From: JAMXLO01 sp963818775
GTDB taxonomy: Bacteria; Pseudomonadota; Alphaproteobacteria; Acetobacterales; Acetobacteraceae
Assembly (NCBI GenBank): GCA_963818775.1
Contig: CAWFUF010000024.1
Span: 124,001 to 188,000, forward strand
Reading direction: 5' to 3'
DNA: 64,000 nucleotides
The translations under genes and the position numbers were made by a program. Each line of letters begins with the position of its first letter. The stretch's first letter is position 1. Below are positions 9,287 to 19,328 of the stretch, piece after piece. Below the pieces are notes generated by a model, which saw only the letters and a list, made by a program, of their open reading frames with translations, was not told where the DNA came from and ran no database searches.

Positions 9287-9545
9287 ATGATCCGTTTATC
9301 ATATGCGGCCGACGGTAACTTGATGCCACGGCCGCAGATTGCATCCGGGCACGAGGTATCGGACGACGGTCGCATCTGGCGCATCCGGCTGCGTGATGGC
9401 CTGAGGTTTCATGATGCGACGCCCGTACGCGCTGCAGACTGCATCGCGAGCCTCCACCGACCCGCATACGGCCTTGAAGGAGAAGCTGGAATTTGCACCG
9501 TACCGCTTCATTGCTGATGAATACAACTCCGGCAACCGCGTCATC
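9287..9545 (+). pseudogene. Remnant of an ABC transporter family 5 solute-binding protein gene
   Basis: Two short stretches in different frames match the peptide/nickel-binding protein family. The first, from 9287, reads ASGHEVSDDGRIWRIRLRDG then FHDATPVRAADCIASL. The second, about 9477-9543, reads APYRFIADEYNSGNRV. In intact members these segments lie roughly 90-100 residues apart, so an internal deletion and a frameshift are inferred. No signal peptide or downstream domain remains. From about 9546 to 9864 (the rho stop) I see nothing recognisable. Confidence 0.6.
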
Positions 9546-9864
9546 GAGATGCAAAGCACCGCCGTGGCCGATGAGATCTCACGCGAGGACTGGCTTGGCC
9601 TGCCGTTAAATCGAGAGGCGACGGGCGAGGGCTTGTCTGTGCTCTATTTGCCGAACTGGCCACGGCCCGCGGTGAAGCACGTCTCTGTACCGCCACGCCG
9701 GCAGAGAAGCAGGCTTGTTAGGGCACGTACGCGTGCGCTTTCTGGGGAAGGCGCGTTGTATGATGGCGTGTCAGCTGGCCATTCAGACGGCGAGGTTCAT
9801 CAGCCTGGTCGATACCGCTTTGCTATGAGCACAATTACTCACCTCAACGGTTTTGAGCAGACTG

Positions 9865-11139
<1,275 letters not shown>

Positions 11140-11367
11140 GGACGCAGTCCGATTGATGATGCGGGACAGGGGCAGAATGCCCGGTGTGTCGTTGCCGCCC
11201 ATCGTCTCGGATGGGCGGGTTCGGTCCCGTCTGGTGGGAGATTTTTAGGCGTCGGTTGACCGGCACCTTGCGGAGGGAGACCCGAATCTAGGCGGTACGG
11301 CCGCCCCCCGTCAACCGGCAGGTGGGATGAACCGTAGGGAAAGTCAAGGGTTTCCTGTACGGCGTTG

Positions 11368-11820
11368 TCAGAACGGCCGGACAACCACCATCACGACGAT
11401 GACCACCATCAGCAGCGTCGGTACCTCGTTGGCGATACGGTAAAAGCGCTGCGGCCGGCGGTTGCGGTCCTCCAGGAAGTCGCGTCGCCAACGCGACAGC
11501 GCGCCGTGAAATCCGGACATCAACAGCACCAAGGTGAGCTTCACGTGCCACCAGCCAGCGGACCAGTTGATGATCCCCGGTGTCAGCACCAACAGTACGC
11601 CGAAGCACCAGGTCGCGATCATCGCCGGATTGGTGATCTGCCTGAGCAACCGTCGCTCCATCACCTTGAAGCGTTCGCTTTCCGCCGAACCCGGCTTCAC
11701 CTCGCAGTGGTACACATAGAGGCGGGGCAGATACAGCATCCCGGCCATCCAGGCGATCATCGATACGATGTGGAATGCCTTCGTCCAGGGATACAGCGCA
11801 GTGAGGAATCCGATCGTCAT
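11368..11820 (-). CDS. hemJ: Protoporphyrinogen oxidase HemJ
   Basis: Inner-membrane, heme-containing oxidase of the HemJ/UPF0093 family, converting protoporphyrinogen IX to protoporphyrin IX. The 150-residue product has four to five membrane spans. It carries the conserved His in AFHIVSMIAWMAGMLYLPRL near residue 20 and a conserved Lys/Leu-rich segment with HVKLTLVLLMSGFHG. The ATG at 11820 overlaps the hemH stop in an ATGA junction, implying translational coupling. The order hemE-hemH-hemJ places three late heme-synthesis steps together. Confidence 0.92.
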   Translation of the reverse strand: MTIGFLTALYPWTKAFHIVSMIAWMAGMLYLPRLYVYHCEVKPGSAESERFKVMERRLLRQITNPAMIATWCFGVLLVLTPGIINWSAGWWHVKLTLVLLMSGFHGALSRWRRDFLEDRNRRPQRFYRIANEVPTLLMVVIVVMVVVRPF

Positions 11821-12854
11821 TGGACCGGACATAGCTTGCGATCGGCGGGGCAAAACCGGCCGCGGACGTGGCTGCACAGGCCAGGCCCATGCGCGCGCGC
11901 GCTGCGAACCAGCTTCGCCAACGCGGCGATGAAGGCGGTATCGGCGCCCTGGGTCGGAACCCGGAAATAACCTGGCACGCCGAGCCGTTCGGCCAGACGG
12001 CGGTAGTCCTCATCGAGTTCCACCAGGGTCTCCGAATGCTCGGATACAAAAGCGATCGGCACGACCAGGACCGCAACCTTGTCATGCGCGGCCCGCTCGA
12101 TCTCGTGCTCGGTACTCGGCTCAAGCCAGCGCTGTGACGTCGCGCGGGACTGGTAGCAGACGACCCAATCAGGCGCTCCCTTCCACTCGGCCAGAACAGC
12201 CGCAACGGTCTGCTCGATCTGCCACTGGTAGGGATCGCCGGCCTGCACGATCGCTTCCGGCAGGCCGTGGGCGGAGAACAACACCCGCAACCCGATTGAA
12301 GAATCCAGCTCCGTCCGTGCCTGTTCCCATGTCTTCTGCAACAGGCCGCTGGTGGCACCGATATAGCCTGCATTCGTCGGGTAGCAGCACAGGACCGACG
12401 TGCTTGCCACCAGCCCAGCCCGCGCGGCCGCCTCACGCCATGCGGTCAGCGAACTGCCGGTGGTCGTGGAGGAATATTGCGGATACAGCGGCAGCAGGAC
12501 GACTTCGTCGGGTCGCCAGTCGCGCACCGCGCGCGCGGTCTCATCGCTGAGCGGATGCCAGTAGCGCATGGCGACGAAACACTTAACGTCCAACTCCGTC
12601 ATCTCGACCTCAAGTGCGGCTGCCTGTGCGCGGGTCAGCTCGAGCAAGGGCGAGCGGCCGCCCAGCGTGGCGTAGCTGGCACGGGCAGGCGCCAGCCGTG
12701 ACGCGGCGATCCTGCGCGCAAGAAACGGCCGGACGAAGAACGGCACGCGGAGAATAGCGGGGTCGCTGAACAGATTTACCAGAAAGGGCCTGATCGCCTC
12801 CGGTCGATCTGGTCCGCCCAGGTTGAACAGGACGACGGCGACCCTAGGCCGCAC
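11817..12854 (-). CDS. hemH: Ferrochelatase
   Basis: Inserts ferrous iron into protoporphyrin IX, the last step of protoheme synthesis. The 345-residue product shows the family start VAVVLFNLGGP, the YPQYSSTTTGSS segment and the catalytic His motif VLFSAHGLPEAIV. The C-terminal SEHSETLVELDEDYRRLAE segment contains the metal-path Glu. The last 20 residues hold three cysteines (LCSHVRGRFCPADRKLCPVQ), similar in position to the [2Fe-2S] ligands of some alphaproteobacterial ferrochelatases. The GTG at 12854 overlaps the end of hemE and has a GGAG site seven bases upstream; longer starts would read far into hemE. Confidence 0.93.
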   Translation of the reverse strand: MRPRVAVVLFNLGGPDRPEAIRPFLVNLFSDPAILRVPFFVRPFLARRIAASRLAPARASYATLGGRSPLLELTRAQAAALEVEMTELDVKCFVAMRYWHPLSDETARAVRDWRPDEVVLLPLYPQYSSTTTGSSLTAWREAAARAGLVASTSVLCCYPTNAGYIGATSGLLQKTWEQARTELDSSIGLRVLFSAHGLPEAIVQAGDPYQWQIEQTVAAVLAEWKGAPDWVVCYQSRATSQRWLEPSTEHEIERAAHDKVAVLVVPIAFVSEHSETLVELDEDYRRLAERLGVPGYFRVPTQGADTAFIAALAKLVRSARAHGPGLCSHVRGRFCPADRKLCPVQ

Positions 12855-13896
12855 GAACTTGCTCCACCAGCGCAGCGACATGATCGAGCGGCGTCTGTGG
12901 CACGATGCCATGGCCGAGATTGAACACGCACGGCCGCCCTTTCAGTGCGGCCAGCACGGCGCCGGTCTCCTGTCGCAATCCCGCTCCGCCAGCGACCAAG
13001 ACCAACGGATCGAGATTGCCCTGAAGCGCCACGCGGGGCGGAATCAACCGGCTGGACAGGCCAATATCCATCGAAGTGTCCAACCCGATGCCGTCTACGT
13101 GGGTTGCCTTAACGTAGTCCCCGATCAGCAGGCCGGCCAAACGCGGGAAGCCGATGATAGGCACCGCGGGGTGACGCTGACGCAACGCATGCACAATTGC
13201 CTGCGTCGGGTGAATGACATGCCGGCGGAACTGATTTGGCGACAGGATCCCGGCCCAGGTGTCGAACAGCATCACCGCTTCGGCGCCGGCATCGATCTGG
13301 GCCGACAGATAATTCACCGTCGCCTCGGTCAGCAGCGCGATCAGCCGGTCGAACACCGCCGGCTGGTCGTATGCCATGGTCCGTGTCGCGGCGAAATCCC
13401 GCGAGCCACCCCCTTCGACCATGTAGCAGGCGACGGTGAACGGAGCGCCGGCGAAGCCGATCAGCGTACAGTCGGCAAAGCCTTCGGCCAGCAGACCTGA
13501 ACGAACCCGGCGGACTGTCTCAAGGATCGGGGCGATCGCAGCGGGTAGCCGTTCCAGCTTCAGCGCCAGAAGTCCTGACCCATCGCGCAACGGCGGCAGC
13601 ACGGGTCCTTCGCCTTCGCGATAGTCCACCGGTTGGCCGAGCGCCCAGGGCACCATCAGGATGTCGCTGAACAGGATTGCGGCATCGAAGCGGTAGCGCC
13701 GGATCGGCTGCAGGGTCACTTCCACCGCCAGATCCGGTGTCGTGCAGAGTGCGACGAAACCTGCCGCCTTCGCTCGCAGAGCGCGATACTCCGGCAGATA
13801 GCGACCCGCCTGGCGCATCAGCCAGATTGGTGGTGGCCACAACGCTTCGCCGGCCAATGCCCGCAACAGGGGCTTCGCTGCTTGATCCATGCCCAT
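12844..13896 (-). CDS. hemE: Uroporphyrinogen decarboxylase
   Basis: Cytosolic enzyme that decarboxylates the four acetate side chains of uroporphyrinogen III to coproporphyrinogen III. The product is 350 residues. The N-terminal signature PPIWLMRQAGRYLPEYR near residues 22-38 contains the substrate-binding Arg. The second signature is IGFAGAPFTVACYMVEG, and the C-terminal FNLGHGIVPQTP carries the conserved His. It is the first gene of the leftward hemE-hemH-hemJ unit. Its upstream gap separates it from divergent ppsR, the gene pair that flanks the replication origin in some alphaproteobacteria. Confidence 0.97.
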   Translation of the reverse strand: MGMDQAAKPLLRALAGEALWPPPIWLMRQAGRYLPEYRALRAKAAGFVALCTTPDLAVEVTLQPIRRYRFDAAILFSDILMVPWALGQPVDYREGEGPVLPPLRDGSGLLALKLERLPAAIAPILETVRRVRSGLLAEGFADCTLIGFAGAPFTVACYMVEGGGSRDFAATRTMAYDQPAVFDRLIALLTEATVNYLSAQIDAGAEAVMLFDTWAGILSPNQFRRHVIHPTQAIVHALRQRHPAVPIIGFPRLAGLLIGDYVKATHVDGIGLDTSMDIGLSSRLIPPRVALQGNLDPLVLVAGGAGLRQETGAVLAALKGRPCVFNLGHGIVPQTPLDHVAALVEQVRAA

Positions 13897-14177
13897 CGCT
13901 TAAAGAGAAAAGAAAGATAAAGGAATGGATGTAGGAGTAATTAGGCCTGTGAGTTGTGTGGATGGAATTCTTTGCAAGTTTGGGTCGTGGTACCCACGGG
14001 AGCGTTGCCGGCAAAGTGATTGACTCCATCGCATAATCCGACGGTGTCCCCATTTCCCCATCGCGGCGAACGCATTCCTCCACTGTACCTCGCGATGGTA
14101 TGAGTCGTCCCCGGCTTTCGATGCCGAACGCCGACAATGTGATGGCAGTCCCCATTATCCCCGCTATCCTCAGCGCC
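13897..14177. other. hemE/ppsR intergenic region, candidate chromosome replication origin
   Basis: A 281-base divergent gap. In Caulobacter and Rickettsia the chromosomal origin lies between hemE and the DUF299/ppsR gene (RP001 homologue), and the gene order here is the same (hemE leftward, ppsR-maf rightward). The sequence shows an AT- and purine-rich tract at about 13909-13943. A near DnaA box, TGTGGATGG, lies at 13957-13965 (core ATCCACA on the other strand), and a weaker TTATCC lies near 14155. No cluster of perfect DnaA boxes was seen, so the assignment rests mainly on synteny. It must also hold the hemE and ppsR promoters. Confidence 0.35.
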
Positions 14178-15044
14178 ATGCCTGACCATCGTATCAATCT
14201 GCACTTGGTCTCCGATGCCACCGGAGAGACCTTGAACGCCATCGCCCGGGCAACCACGGTGCAATTCGAGCACGCCGAGATCGTCTATCATCGCTGGAGC
14301 CTGATCCGGACGCGCTTTCAACTGCACCGCGTGATGGAGGGCGTTGAGCATGAACCGGGACCGGTGCTGTCCACCCTGGTCGATCGGGCACTGCGTGACG
14401 AGCTGGAGACAACCTGCCGACGGCTGAATGTCCCGCTGGTGAATGTCCTCGACCCCGTCATGAGCATTCTGCAGGAATATGCCGGTGAGGAGGCTGCTGC
14501 CAGACCTGGCCGGCAGTACGCGCTGAATGCCGACTATTTCCGCCGCATCGACGCCATGCACTACGTGCTGGCGCATGACGATGGCCAGGCGCAGCCTGGG
14601 TTGGCCGAGGCTGATGTCGTGCTGGTGGGGGTATCGCGCAGCTCCAAGACCCCGACCTGCTTCTATCTTGCGAACCGTGGCATCAAGGCGGCCAATGTGC
14701 CGTTGGTGCCAAATTTGCCGGAACCGCCCGGGCTGGAGACCGTGGAATGTCCGGTGGTCGGCCTCACCCTGGATTCTGAGGCTCTGATCGAGATCCGCCG
14801 CCATCGGCTCCGGCTGATTGCGGCCGGCAACGCCTCGGCAATCGCCCGGCAGAACAGCGCTGAGTATGTGGATGAGGACGCTGTGAAGTCCGAGCTGCTG
14901 TGGGCGCGGCGGCTGTGCAATCGGCGGGGCTGGCCGGTGATTGACGTGACACGACGTTCAATCGAGGAGACCGCGGCAACCGTGCTACAGCTCATGGAGG
15001 CGTGGCACGAGCGTCGGCGCAAGGACACCCCGGCGAGGACCTGA
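14178..15044 (+). CDS. ppsR: Pyruvate phosphate dikinase/PEP synthase regulatory kinase-phosphorylase (DUF299)
   Basis: Bifunctional serine/threonine kinase and Pi-dependent phosphorylase that switches PPDK or PEP synthase off and on. The product is about 288 residues. The N-terminus INLHLVSDATGETL matches the family, and the P-loop-like motif GVSRSSKTPTCFYLANRG lies near residues 155-172. The C-terminal half has the RxxxxIEETA pattern in VTRRSIEETAATVL. The ATG at 14178 is chosen by alignment to family N-termini, though no strong ribosome-binding site is visible and an upstream start is possible. Its stop overlaps the maf start (TGATG). Confidence 0.93.
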   Translation: MPDHRINLHLVSDATGETLNAIARATTVQFEHAEIVYHRWSLIRTRFQLHRVMEGVEHEPGPVLSTLVDRALRDELETTCRRLNVPLVNVLDPVMSILQEYAGEEAAARPGRQYALNADYFRRIDAMHYVLAHDDGQAQPGLAEADVVLVGVSRSSKTPTCFYLANRGIKAANVPLVPNLPEPPGLETVECPVVGLTLDSEALIEIRRHRLRLIAAGNASAIARQNSAEYVDEDAVKSELLWARRLCNRRGWPVIDVTRRSIEETAATVLQLMEAWHERRRKDTPART

Positions 15045-15652
15045 TGCCGCAGCGTGCAGGGCCTCGAATAATCCTTGCCAGCGCTTCAGCGTCGCGCCGC
15101 GCCTTGTTGGCTGCGGCAGGGCTGACCTTCGACGTCCAGGCGGCGGATGTCGACGAGGCGATGGTCAAGCGCGATGCGCTGGTCGAGGGAGTGAATGCCG
15201 AGACGGCGGCGCTCCGTCTGGCCGATCTCAAGGCGGCGGTTGTGCGGCATGAGTCGGACGCCCTCGTGATCGGGGCCGATCAGATCCTGGTGTGCAACGG
15301 CGTGTGGTTCGACAAGCCGGTCGACGCGACCGCGGCCCGGGATCAGCTTCGTGCGCTTCGTGGTCGCAGCCATGTTTTGGTGACCGCCGTGGTCTGCCAT
15401 CAGGGCGCTATCCGAGTATGGGATTACGTCGCCATGCCACGCCTTGTAATGCGAGACTTCAGCGACGTTTTTCTCGATCAATACCTGGCGGCGGAGGGCG
15501 ATGCCGTCATCAGCGCTGTCGGTGCCTATCGTCTGGAAGGCCGTGGAATTCAATTGTTTGATGCCGTGGAGGGAGAGCACACCGCCGTTCTCGGCCTCCC
15601 GCTGCTCCCGCTGCTTGCCTTTCTCCGCAGCATTCACTGCATCCCAGAGTGA
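15044..15652 (+). CDS. maf: Maf-family nucleoside triphosphate pyrophosphatase
   Basis: House-cleaning pyrophosphatase that hydrolyses non-canonical or modified nucleoside triphosphates. The 202-residue product opens with IILASASASRRALLAAAGL, the Maf signature (SxSxRR). The catalytic acidic residues follow in VIGADQILVCNG and the later GRSHVLVTAV and YRLEGRGIQLFDAVEGE segments. The start ATG overlaps the ppsR stop (TGATG), so the two are co-translated. In Caulobacter the same ppsR-maf pair continues into aroE-coaE-dnaQ; here the next gene is convergent ptsI, so that synteny stops. Confidence 0.93.
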   Translation: MPQRAGPRIILASASASRRALLAAAGLTFDVQAADVDEAMVKRDALVEGVNAETAALRLADLKAAVVRHESDALVIGADQILVCNGVWFDKPVDATAARDQLRALRGRSHVLVTAVVCHQGAIRVWDYVAMPRLVMRDFSDVFLDQYLAAEGDAVISAVGAYRLEGRGIQLFDAVEGEHTAVLGLPLLPLLAFLRSIHCIPE

Positions 15653-15663
15653 GATGCCCGGAG

Positions 15664-17523
15664 CTAGTGGGCTGCTCCTGACGGGATGAAACCGGCGATC
15701 AGTTCCTCGATCTTGTCCGGATCGGACTGCTCCATCACATGCCGGGCAAACCGCGCGCAGGCGTCGATCTCCACCGCGCGGACTGCCTGCTTCACCCGTG
15801 GCACGGCCGAGGCAGCCATGCTGAAGCTGCGCAATCCCAGCCCCAGCAGCAGCGGCATCAGCCGGGGGTTAGCCGCCATCTCACCGCATACTGACACGGG
15901 CATGCGCATCCGCAGCGCCGCCTCGGTGGCGAACTGCACCAGCCGCAACACCGCGGGATGAAGCGGATCGTACAGCTCGGCGACGTCAGTCTCGCCGCGA
16001 TCCACTGCTAATGTGTATGCGGTCAGATCGTTGGTGCCGATGGCAAAGAAGTCTAATTCAAGCGCCAGAGCGTCAGCCGACAGCGCCGCGCCTGGCGTCT
16101 CGATCATGATTCCGAGGGGCGGTAGCCTCTCGGGAATCCGCTCGCCGCGGCGACGCAGCCGACGCGCTACCCGCTCGTAAATCTCGCGCGCGGCACGCAC
16201 CTCGCCGACCGTGGTCACCATCGGCAGCATCACACGCACCGGGCCGGCGGTGGCGGCACGCAGGATCGCCGCGAACTGCGTCTCCAGCAGCTCTGGCTCG
16301 CGGAGCAGCAGCCGGATACCACGCAGGCCAAGGGCTGGGTTGGCATCAGCGATGTCGGGGACGATACCGGCGCTGGATAAGGCCTCGATGTCCTTTTCGC
16401 CGCCCCAGTCCAGCACCCGGATCGCCACCGGATCGCCGCCCATCGCCTCGACGATGGAGCGGTAGGTCTCGGCCTGAGTGTTCTCGTCCGGCATCGTCTC
16501 GCGGTTCATGAACAGGAACTCGGTGCGCAGGAGACCGATGCCGACCGCACCCGATTGGGCGATCAGCGGCAGTTCGAGCGGCAATTCCAGGTTGGCCTGC
16601 AGTTCTACCGCTTCACCGTCCAACGTCTCGGCGGGCAGACGGCGGAGCTTGGCGAAGCGCTGACGCTCACGCGCGAACGTGGTGACCGCCCGCCGGGCAG
16701 TCGTCAGGGTATCCGACCCGGGATTCAGCACGACGATGCCAGCCGAGCCATTCACCACCGCCAGGTCGCCCGGCTGGATCGCATGCGCCAGACCCGCGGC
16801 GCCCAGCACTGCCGGCACGCCCAGTGCGCGCAGCATCACCGAGGTATGGCCCTCGGCTCCGCCCTCTTCGGTCGCGACGCCGGCGAGGCGCGACGGGTCG
16901 AGCAACGCGGCGTCCGAAGGCCGCAACGACTCGCTGATCAGTACCGCCCCTTCGGGGAGGCCGGCGAAGCTGCGGAATGGCGCTCTGGTCAGGTTGCGCA
17001 CAAGGCGACGGCCGATCTCGCGCACCTCGTCGGCGCGGCGCATGAGGCCGGCGCGGTCGTCAGCGGGCATTCCAGGTTCAGCCTGCGCCAGGATTGCTTC
17101 GGCGATCGCTTCTGCCTCTGCGTCCACCGCGGTCTCGGCCGAAACCAGGGTCTCCTCGATGCGCTGGCGCACTGCCCGGATCATGCGCGTTGAGCCCAGC
17201 ATGCGGATGTAGGCATCGATCAGCGGTGTCAGTTCGACCTGGCTCTCCTCGGGCAGCACGACAAGCCGGTTTCGGAGTTTGTTGAGCTGCTTGCGCGACT
17301 GGGCCAGGGCGGCTTCGAAGCGGGCGCCTTCCGCGGCGCAGTCCGATGCCTGGATCTTGTGCCGGGTAATCTTCGGCGTTGGCTCGGAAGCCCGGAAGAC
17401 AGGCCCGATAGCGACGCCGGCGGAGACGGGAATGCCGCTGAACCGCGTCTCCCGCCGAGCGTGATCGAGCCGCGCACGACCGAGGCGTTTGTGTTGGGGT
17501 GGCGGCGGGCTAGCCTTGCTCAT
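15664..17523 (-). CDS. ptsI: Phosphoenolpyruvate-protein phosphotransferase (PTS enzyme I)
   Basis: Transfers phosphate from PEP to HPr. The product is 619 residues. After a Pro/Arg-rich N-terminal extension, the EI domain begins at FSGIPVSAGVAIGPV. The phospho-His is in EGGAEGHTSVMLRALG near residue 226. The PEP-binding barrel includes GLLRTEFLFMNR, DWGGEKDIEAL and the catalytic Cys in VSVCGEMAANPRLMPLLLGL. The ATG at 17523 lies 14 bases inside the end of ptsH. It is the last gene of hprK-rapZ-EIIA-ptsH-ptsI. No EIIB or EIIC permease is near, so the pathway is probably regulatory rather than for sugar uptake. Confidence 0.95.
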   Translation of the reverse strand: MSKASPPPPQHKRLGRARLDHARRETRFSGIPVSAGVAIGPVFRASEPTPKITRHKIQASDCAAEGARFEAALAQSRKQLNKLRNRLVVLPEESQVELTPLIDAYIRMLGSTRMIRAVRQRIEETLVSAETAVDAEAEAIAEAILAQAEPGMPADDRAGLMRRADEVREIGRRLVRNLTRAPFRSFAGLPEGAVLISESLRPSDAALLDPSRLAGVATEEGGAEGHTSVMLRALGVPAVLGAAGLAHAIQPGDLAVVNGSAGIVVLNPGSDTLTTARRAVTTFARERQRFAKLRRLPAETLDGEAVELQANLELPLELPLIAQSGAVGIGLLRTEFLFMNRETMPDENTQAETYRSIVEAMGGDPVAIRVLDWGGEKDIEALSSAGIVPDIADANPALGLRGIRLLLREPELLETQFAAILRAATAGPVRVMLPMVTTVGEVRAAREIYERVARRLRRRGERIPERLPPLGIMIETPGAALSADALALELDFFAIGTNDLTAYTLAVDRGETDVAELYDPLHPAVLRLVQFATEAALRMRMPVSVCGEMAANPRLMPLLLGLGLRSFSMAASAVPRVKQAVRAVEIDACARFARHVMEQSDPDKIEELIAGFIPSGAAH

Positions 17524-17839
17524 CAAAGCCGGTTTCGACCAGCGCGGCGAGCGCGTCGAGCGCTTCCTTGGCGTCCCAGCCCTCGGCGCGCAGCTCGATG
17601 ACCGCGCCCTTGCCGGCCCCCAGCATCATCAGACCCATGATCGAGCGTGCCGGCACCGACTGCCCGTCCCGGATCACATCCACCGAGGCGTCAAAGCGCT
17701 CGGCCAGCATGACGAACTTGGCGGCGGCACGGGCATGCAGCCCTCGCTTGTTGGGCACTGTGACGTTGCGCGTCAGGACCGGCGTTATGGCAGAGGATGG
17801 TTGTTCCTGGGGAGGAAGATCGCCATCCTGCGGCGTCAT
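17510..17839 (-). CDS. ptsH: HPr phosphocarrier protein
   Basis: Small phosphocarrier receiving phosphate from enzyme I. The 109-residue product has about 20 extra N-terminal residues before the HPr fold. The catalytic His is H35 in NKRGLHARAAAKFV. The regulatory Ser is S66 in ARSIMGLMMLGAGKG, the target of HPr kinase, which is encoded four genes upstream. The ATG at 17839 overlaps the EIIA stop (ATGA), and the 3' end overlaps ptsI. Both phosphorylation sites are intact, so the His and Ser branches can both operate. Confidence 0.95.
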   Translation of the reverse strand: MTPQDGDLPPQEQPSSAITPVLTRNVTVPNKRGLHARAAAKFVMLAERFDASVDVIRDGQSVPARSIMGLMMLGAGKGAVIELRAEGWDAKEALDALAALVETGFDEQG

Positions 17840-18261
17840 CCGCAGGTGCCGTTGGACTTGCTGCCGTTGTGCAGCACGTGCGAGGCGGCCGCGATGTATT
17901 TGCGCCCTGCCTCCTCGGCGCAATTCACCGCATCGGCCAGCGGCTGTTTGGACCGGACCTTGGCGAGCTTCACCAGCATCGGCAGGTTCACGCCTGCGAT
18001 TACCTCGATGCCCTGCCGCTGCATCAAAGAGATCGCCAGGTTGGACGGCGTGCCGCCGAACATGTCGGTCAGCAGCACAACGCCGTCACCGGTATCGCAT
18101 CGGTGGATGCATGCCTCGATCTCAGCTCTGCGGTTGTCGATGTCATCCTCGGGCCCGATGCAGACGGTATCGACGTTTCGCTGCGAACCGACCACGTGCT
18201 CCATGGCGGAACGCAATTCCTCGGCCAGTCGGCCGTGGGTCACCAGGACCATGCCGATCAT
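17836..18261 (-). CDS. PTS EIIA component, mannose (ManX) family
   Basis: A 141-residue single-domain EIIA of the fructose/mannose (EIIA-Man) family. The phospho-acceptor His is near residue 9 in MVLVTHGRLAEELRSAME. The conserved DMFGGTPSNLA segment of the family lies near residue 67. No EIIB, EIIC or EIID domains are attached or nearby, so in the alphaproteobacterial incomplete PTS this protein is expected to be a terminal phosphate acceptor with a regulatory role, for example on the adjacent kinases. The start at 18261 is chosen by family alignment; the ribosome-binding site is weak. Confidence 0.9.
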   Translation of the reverse strand: MIGMVLVTHGRLAEELRSAMEHVVGSQRNVDTVCIGPEDDIDNRRAEIEACIHRCDTGDGVVLLTDMFGGTPSNLAISLMQRQGIEVIAGVNLPMLVKLAKVRSKQPLADAVNCAEEAGRKYIAAASHVLHNGSKSNGTCG

Positions 18262-18317
18262 CGGAGGTAACAGGCTTCCCTGGCGGAGAAAGATAACCGG
18301 TCGCTCATGATGTTGTC

Positions 18318-19328
18318 TCAGGCCTCCTGTGCCTGAACCGGCGCGGATGTCGCAACCGGGCTGCCAAATCCTCGGGGGTTGCTTACCCGCGGCGGTAGCC
18401 GCTCGGTCAGGTAGGCCGCCTCCAGTCCTTCCCGGGCCAATTCGCGGTGCCTCACGAGTAACCGCCAACCGGGGCCGGGGTCCCCCGCAGCTTGCGCCGA
18501 TGCGACCCGATCCGCCAAATAGCCGGCAAGCTTCTCGACCAGATAGACTGAGCGATGGCGCCCGCCCGTACACCCAATCGCGATAGACGCATATTTCTTG
18601 CCTTCCTGGATGAACCTCGGCAAGAGCATTTCAATCAAGTCGGCTATCTTGGCAAAAAATGTCGCGAAGTCGGGATCTTCTTCGATAAAGGCGCCAACTT
18701 CAGCGTCCAGTCCCGTCCGCTCTCGCAACATATGGTCATAGTGCGGATTTCTCAAAAAGCGTGCATCGAATACCAGATCTGCTTCCCGCGGGAGGTTGAA
18801 TTTATAGGCGAAGGAGACCAGGGAGACCACCAGCCGATTTTCATCGGCTTCGCTGCCGATACCGAAGTGCTGGTCGACCAACAGCCGCAGCGAGGCGAGT
18901 GGCAGATCCGAAGTGTCGATCAGCAGGTCGGCTCGCTCCCGAAGGGGAGCCGTCAGCCTTTCCTCGCGCCGGATGCCATCTGTCACTCGTCCCTGGGGAG
19001 CCAGTGGGTGGCGGCGCCGCGTCTCCGTGTAGCGCCGCAGCAGCGTGGTTTCGTCCGCCCAGGTGAAGATCAGCTCTGGTCGCAGTGCGGAATTGGCGCG
19101 CAGGCGCTTCAGAGTGTGCGATACGAGGTCCGCATCGAAGCCACGGGTGCGCGCATCGACGCCGACGGCCAGGTTGCGCTCACTCCGTGTCACCATGTCC
19201 TCGAGCATGGGCAGCGGAGGGTTGTCCACAGCCTCATAGCCGAGATCCTCCAGCTCACGCAGTACGGATGACTTGCCGCCACCCGAGAGACCGGTGACCA
19301 GCACTACCCGGAGACGTTGGTTGCTCAT
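18318..19328 (-). CDS. rapZ: RNase adapter/nucleotide-binding protein RapZ (YvcJ family)
   Basis: P-loop ATPase/GTPase of the RapZ family (336 aa). Walker A is VLVTGLSGGGKSSVLRELED near residue 12. The family motif DNPPLPML follows, and the conserved C-terminal domain has FDARFLRNPHY and IAIGCTGGRHRSVYL, the latter binding an amino-sugar phosphate in E. coli RapZ. In enterobacteria it directs RNase E to the GlmZ small RNA; in alphaproteobacteria the partner is less clear. The ATG overlaps the hprK stop (ATGA), tying it to the PTS phosphorelay. Confidence 0.94.
   Translation of the reverse strand: MSNQRLRVVLVTGLSGGGKSSVLRELEDLGYEAVDNPPLPMLEDMVTRSERNLAVGVDARTRGFDADLVSHTLKRLRANSALRPELIFTWADETTLLRRYTETRRRHPLAPQGRVTDGIRREERLTAPLRERADLLIDTSDLPLASLRLLVDQHFGIGSEADENRLVVSLVSFAYKFNLPREADLVFDARFLRNPHYDHMLRERTGLDAEVGAFIEEDPDFATFFAKIADLIEMLLPRFIQEGKKYASIAIGCTGGRHRSVYLVEKLAGYLADRVASAQAAGDPGPGWRLLVRHRELAREGLEAAYLTERLPPRVSNPRGFGSPVATSAPVQAQEA

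Noticed and set aside
9546..9864. Possible continuation of the binding-protein remnant into a coding gene
   Set aside because: No family-like segments were found beyond 9545, and the reading frame has no supporting motif.
11240..11330. Inverted repeat with GTTGAC/GTCAAC arms upstream of rho as a riboswitch or attenuator
   Set aside because: The arms are short and separated by about 60 bases, and no known riboswitch core was recognised; rho autoregulation cannot be judged from this.
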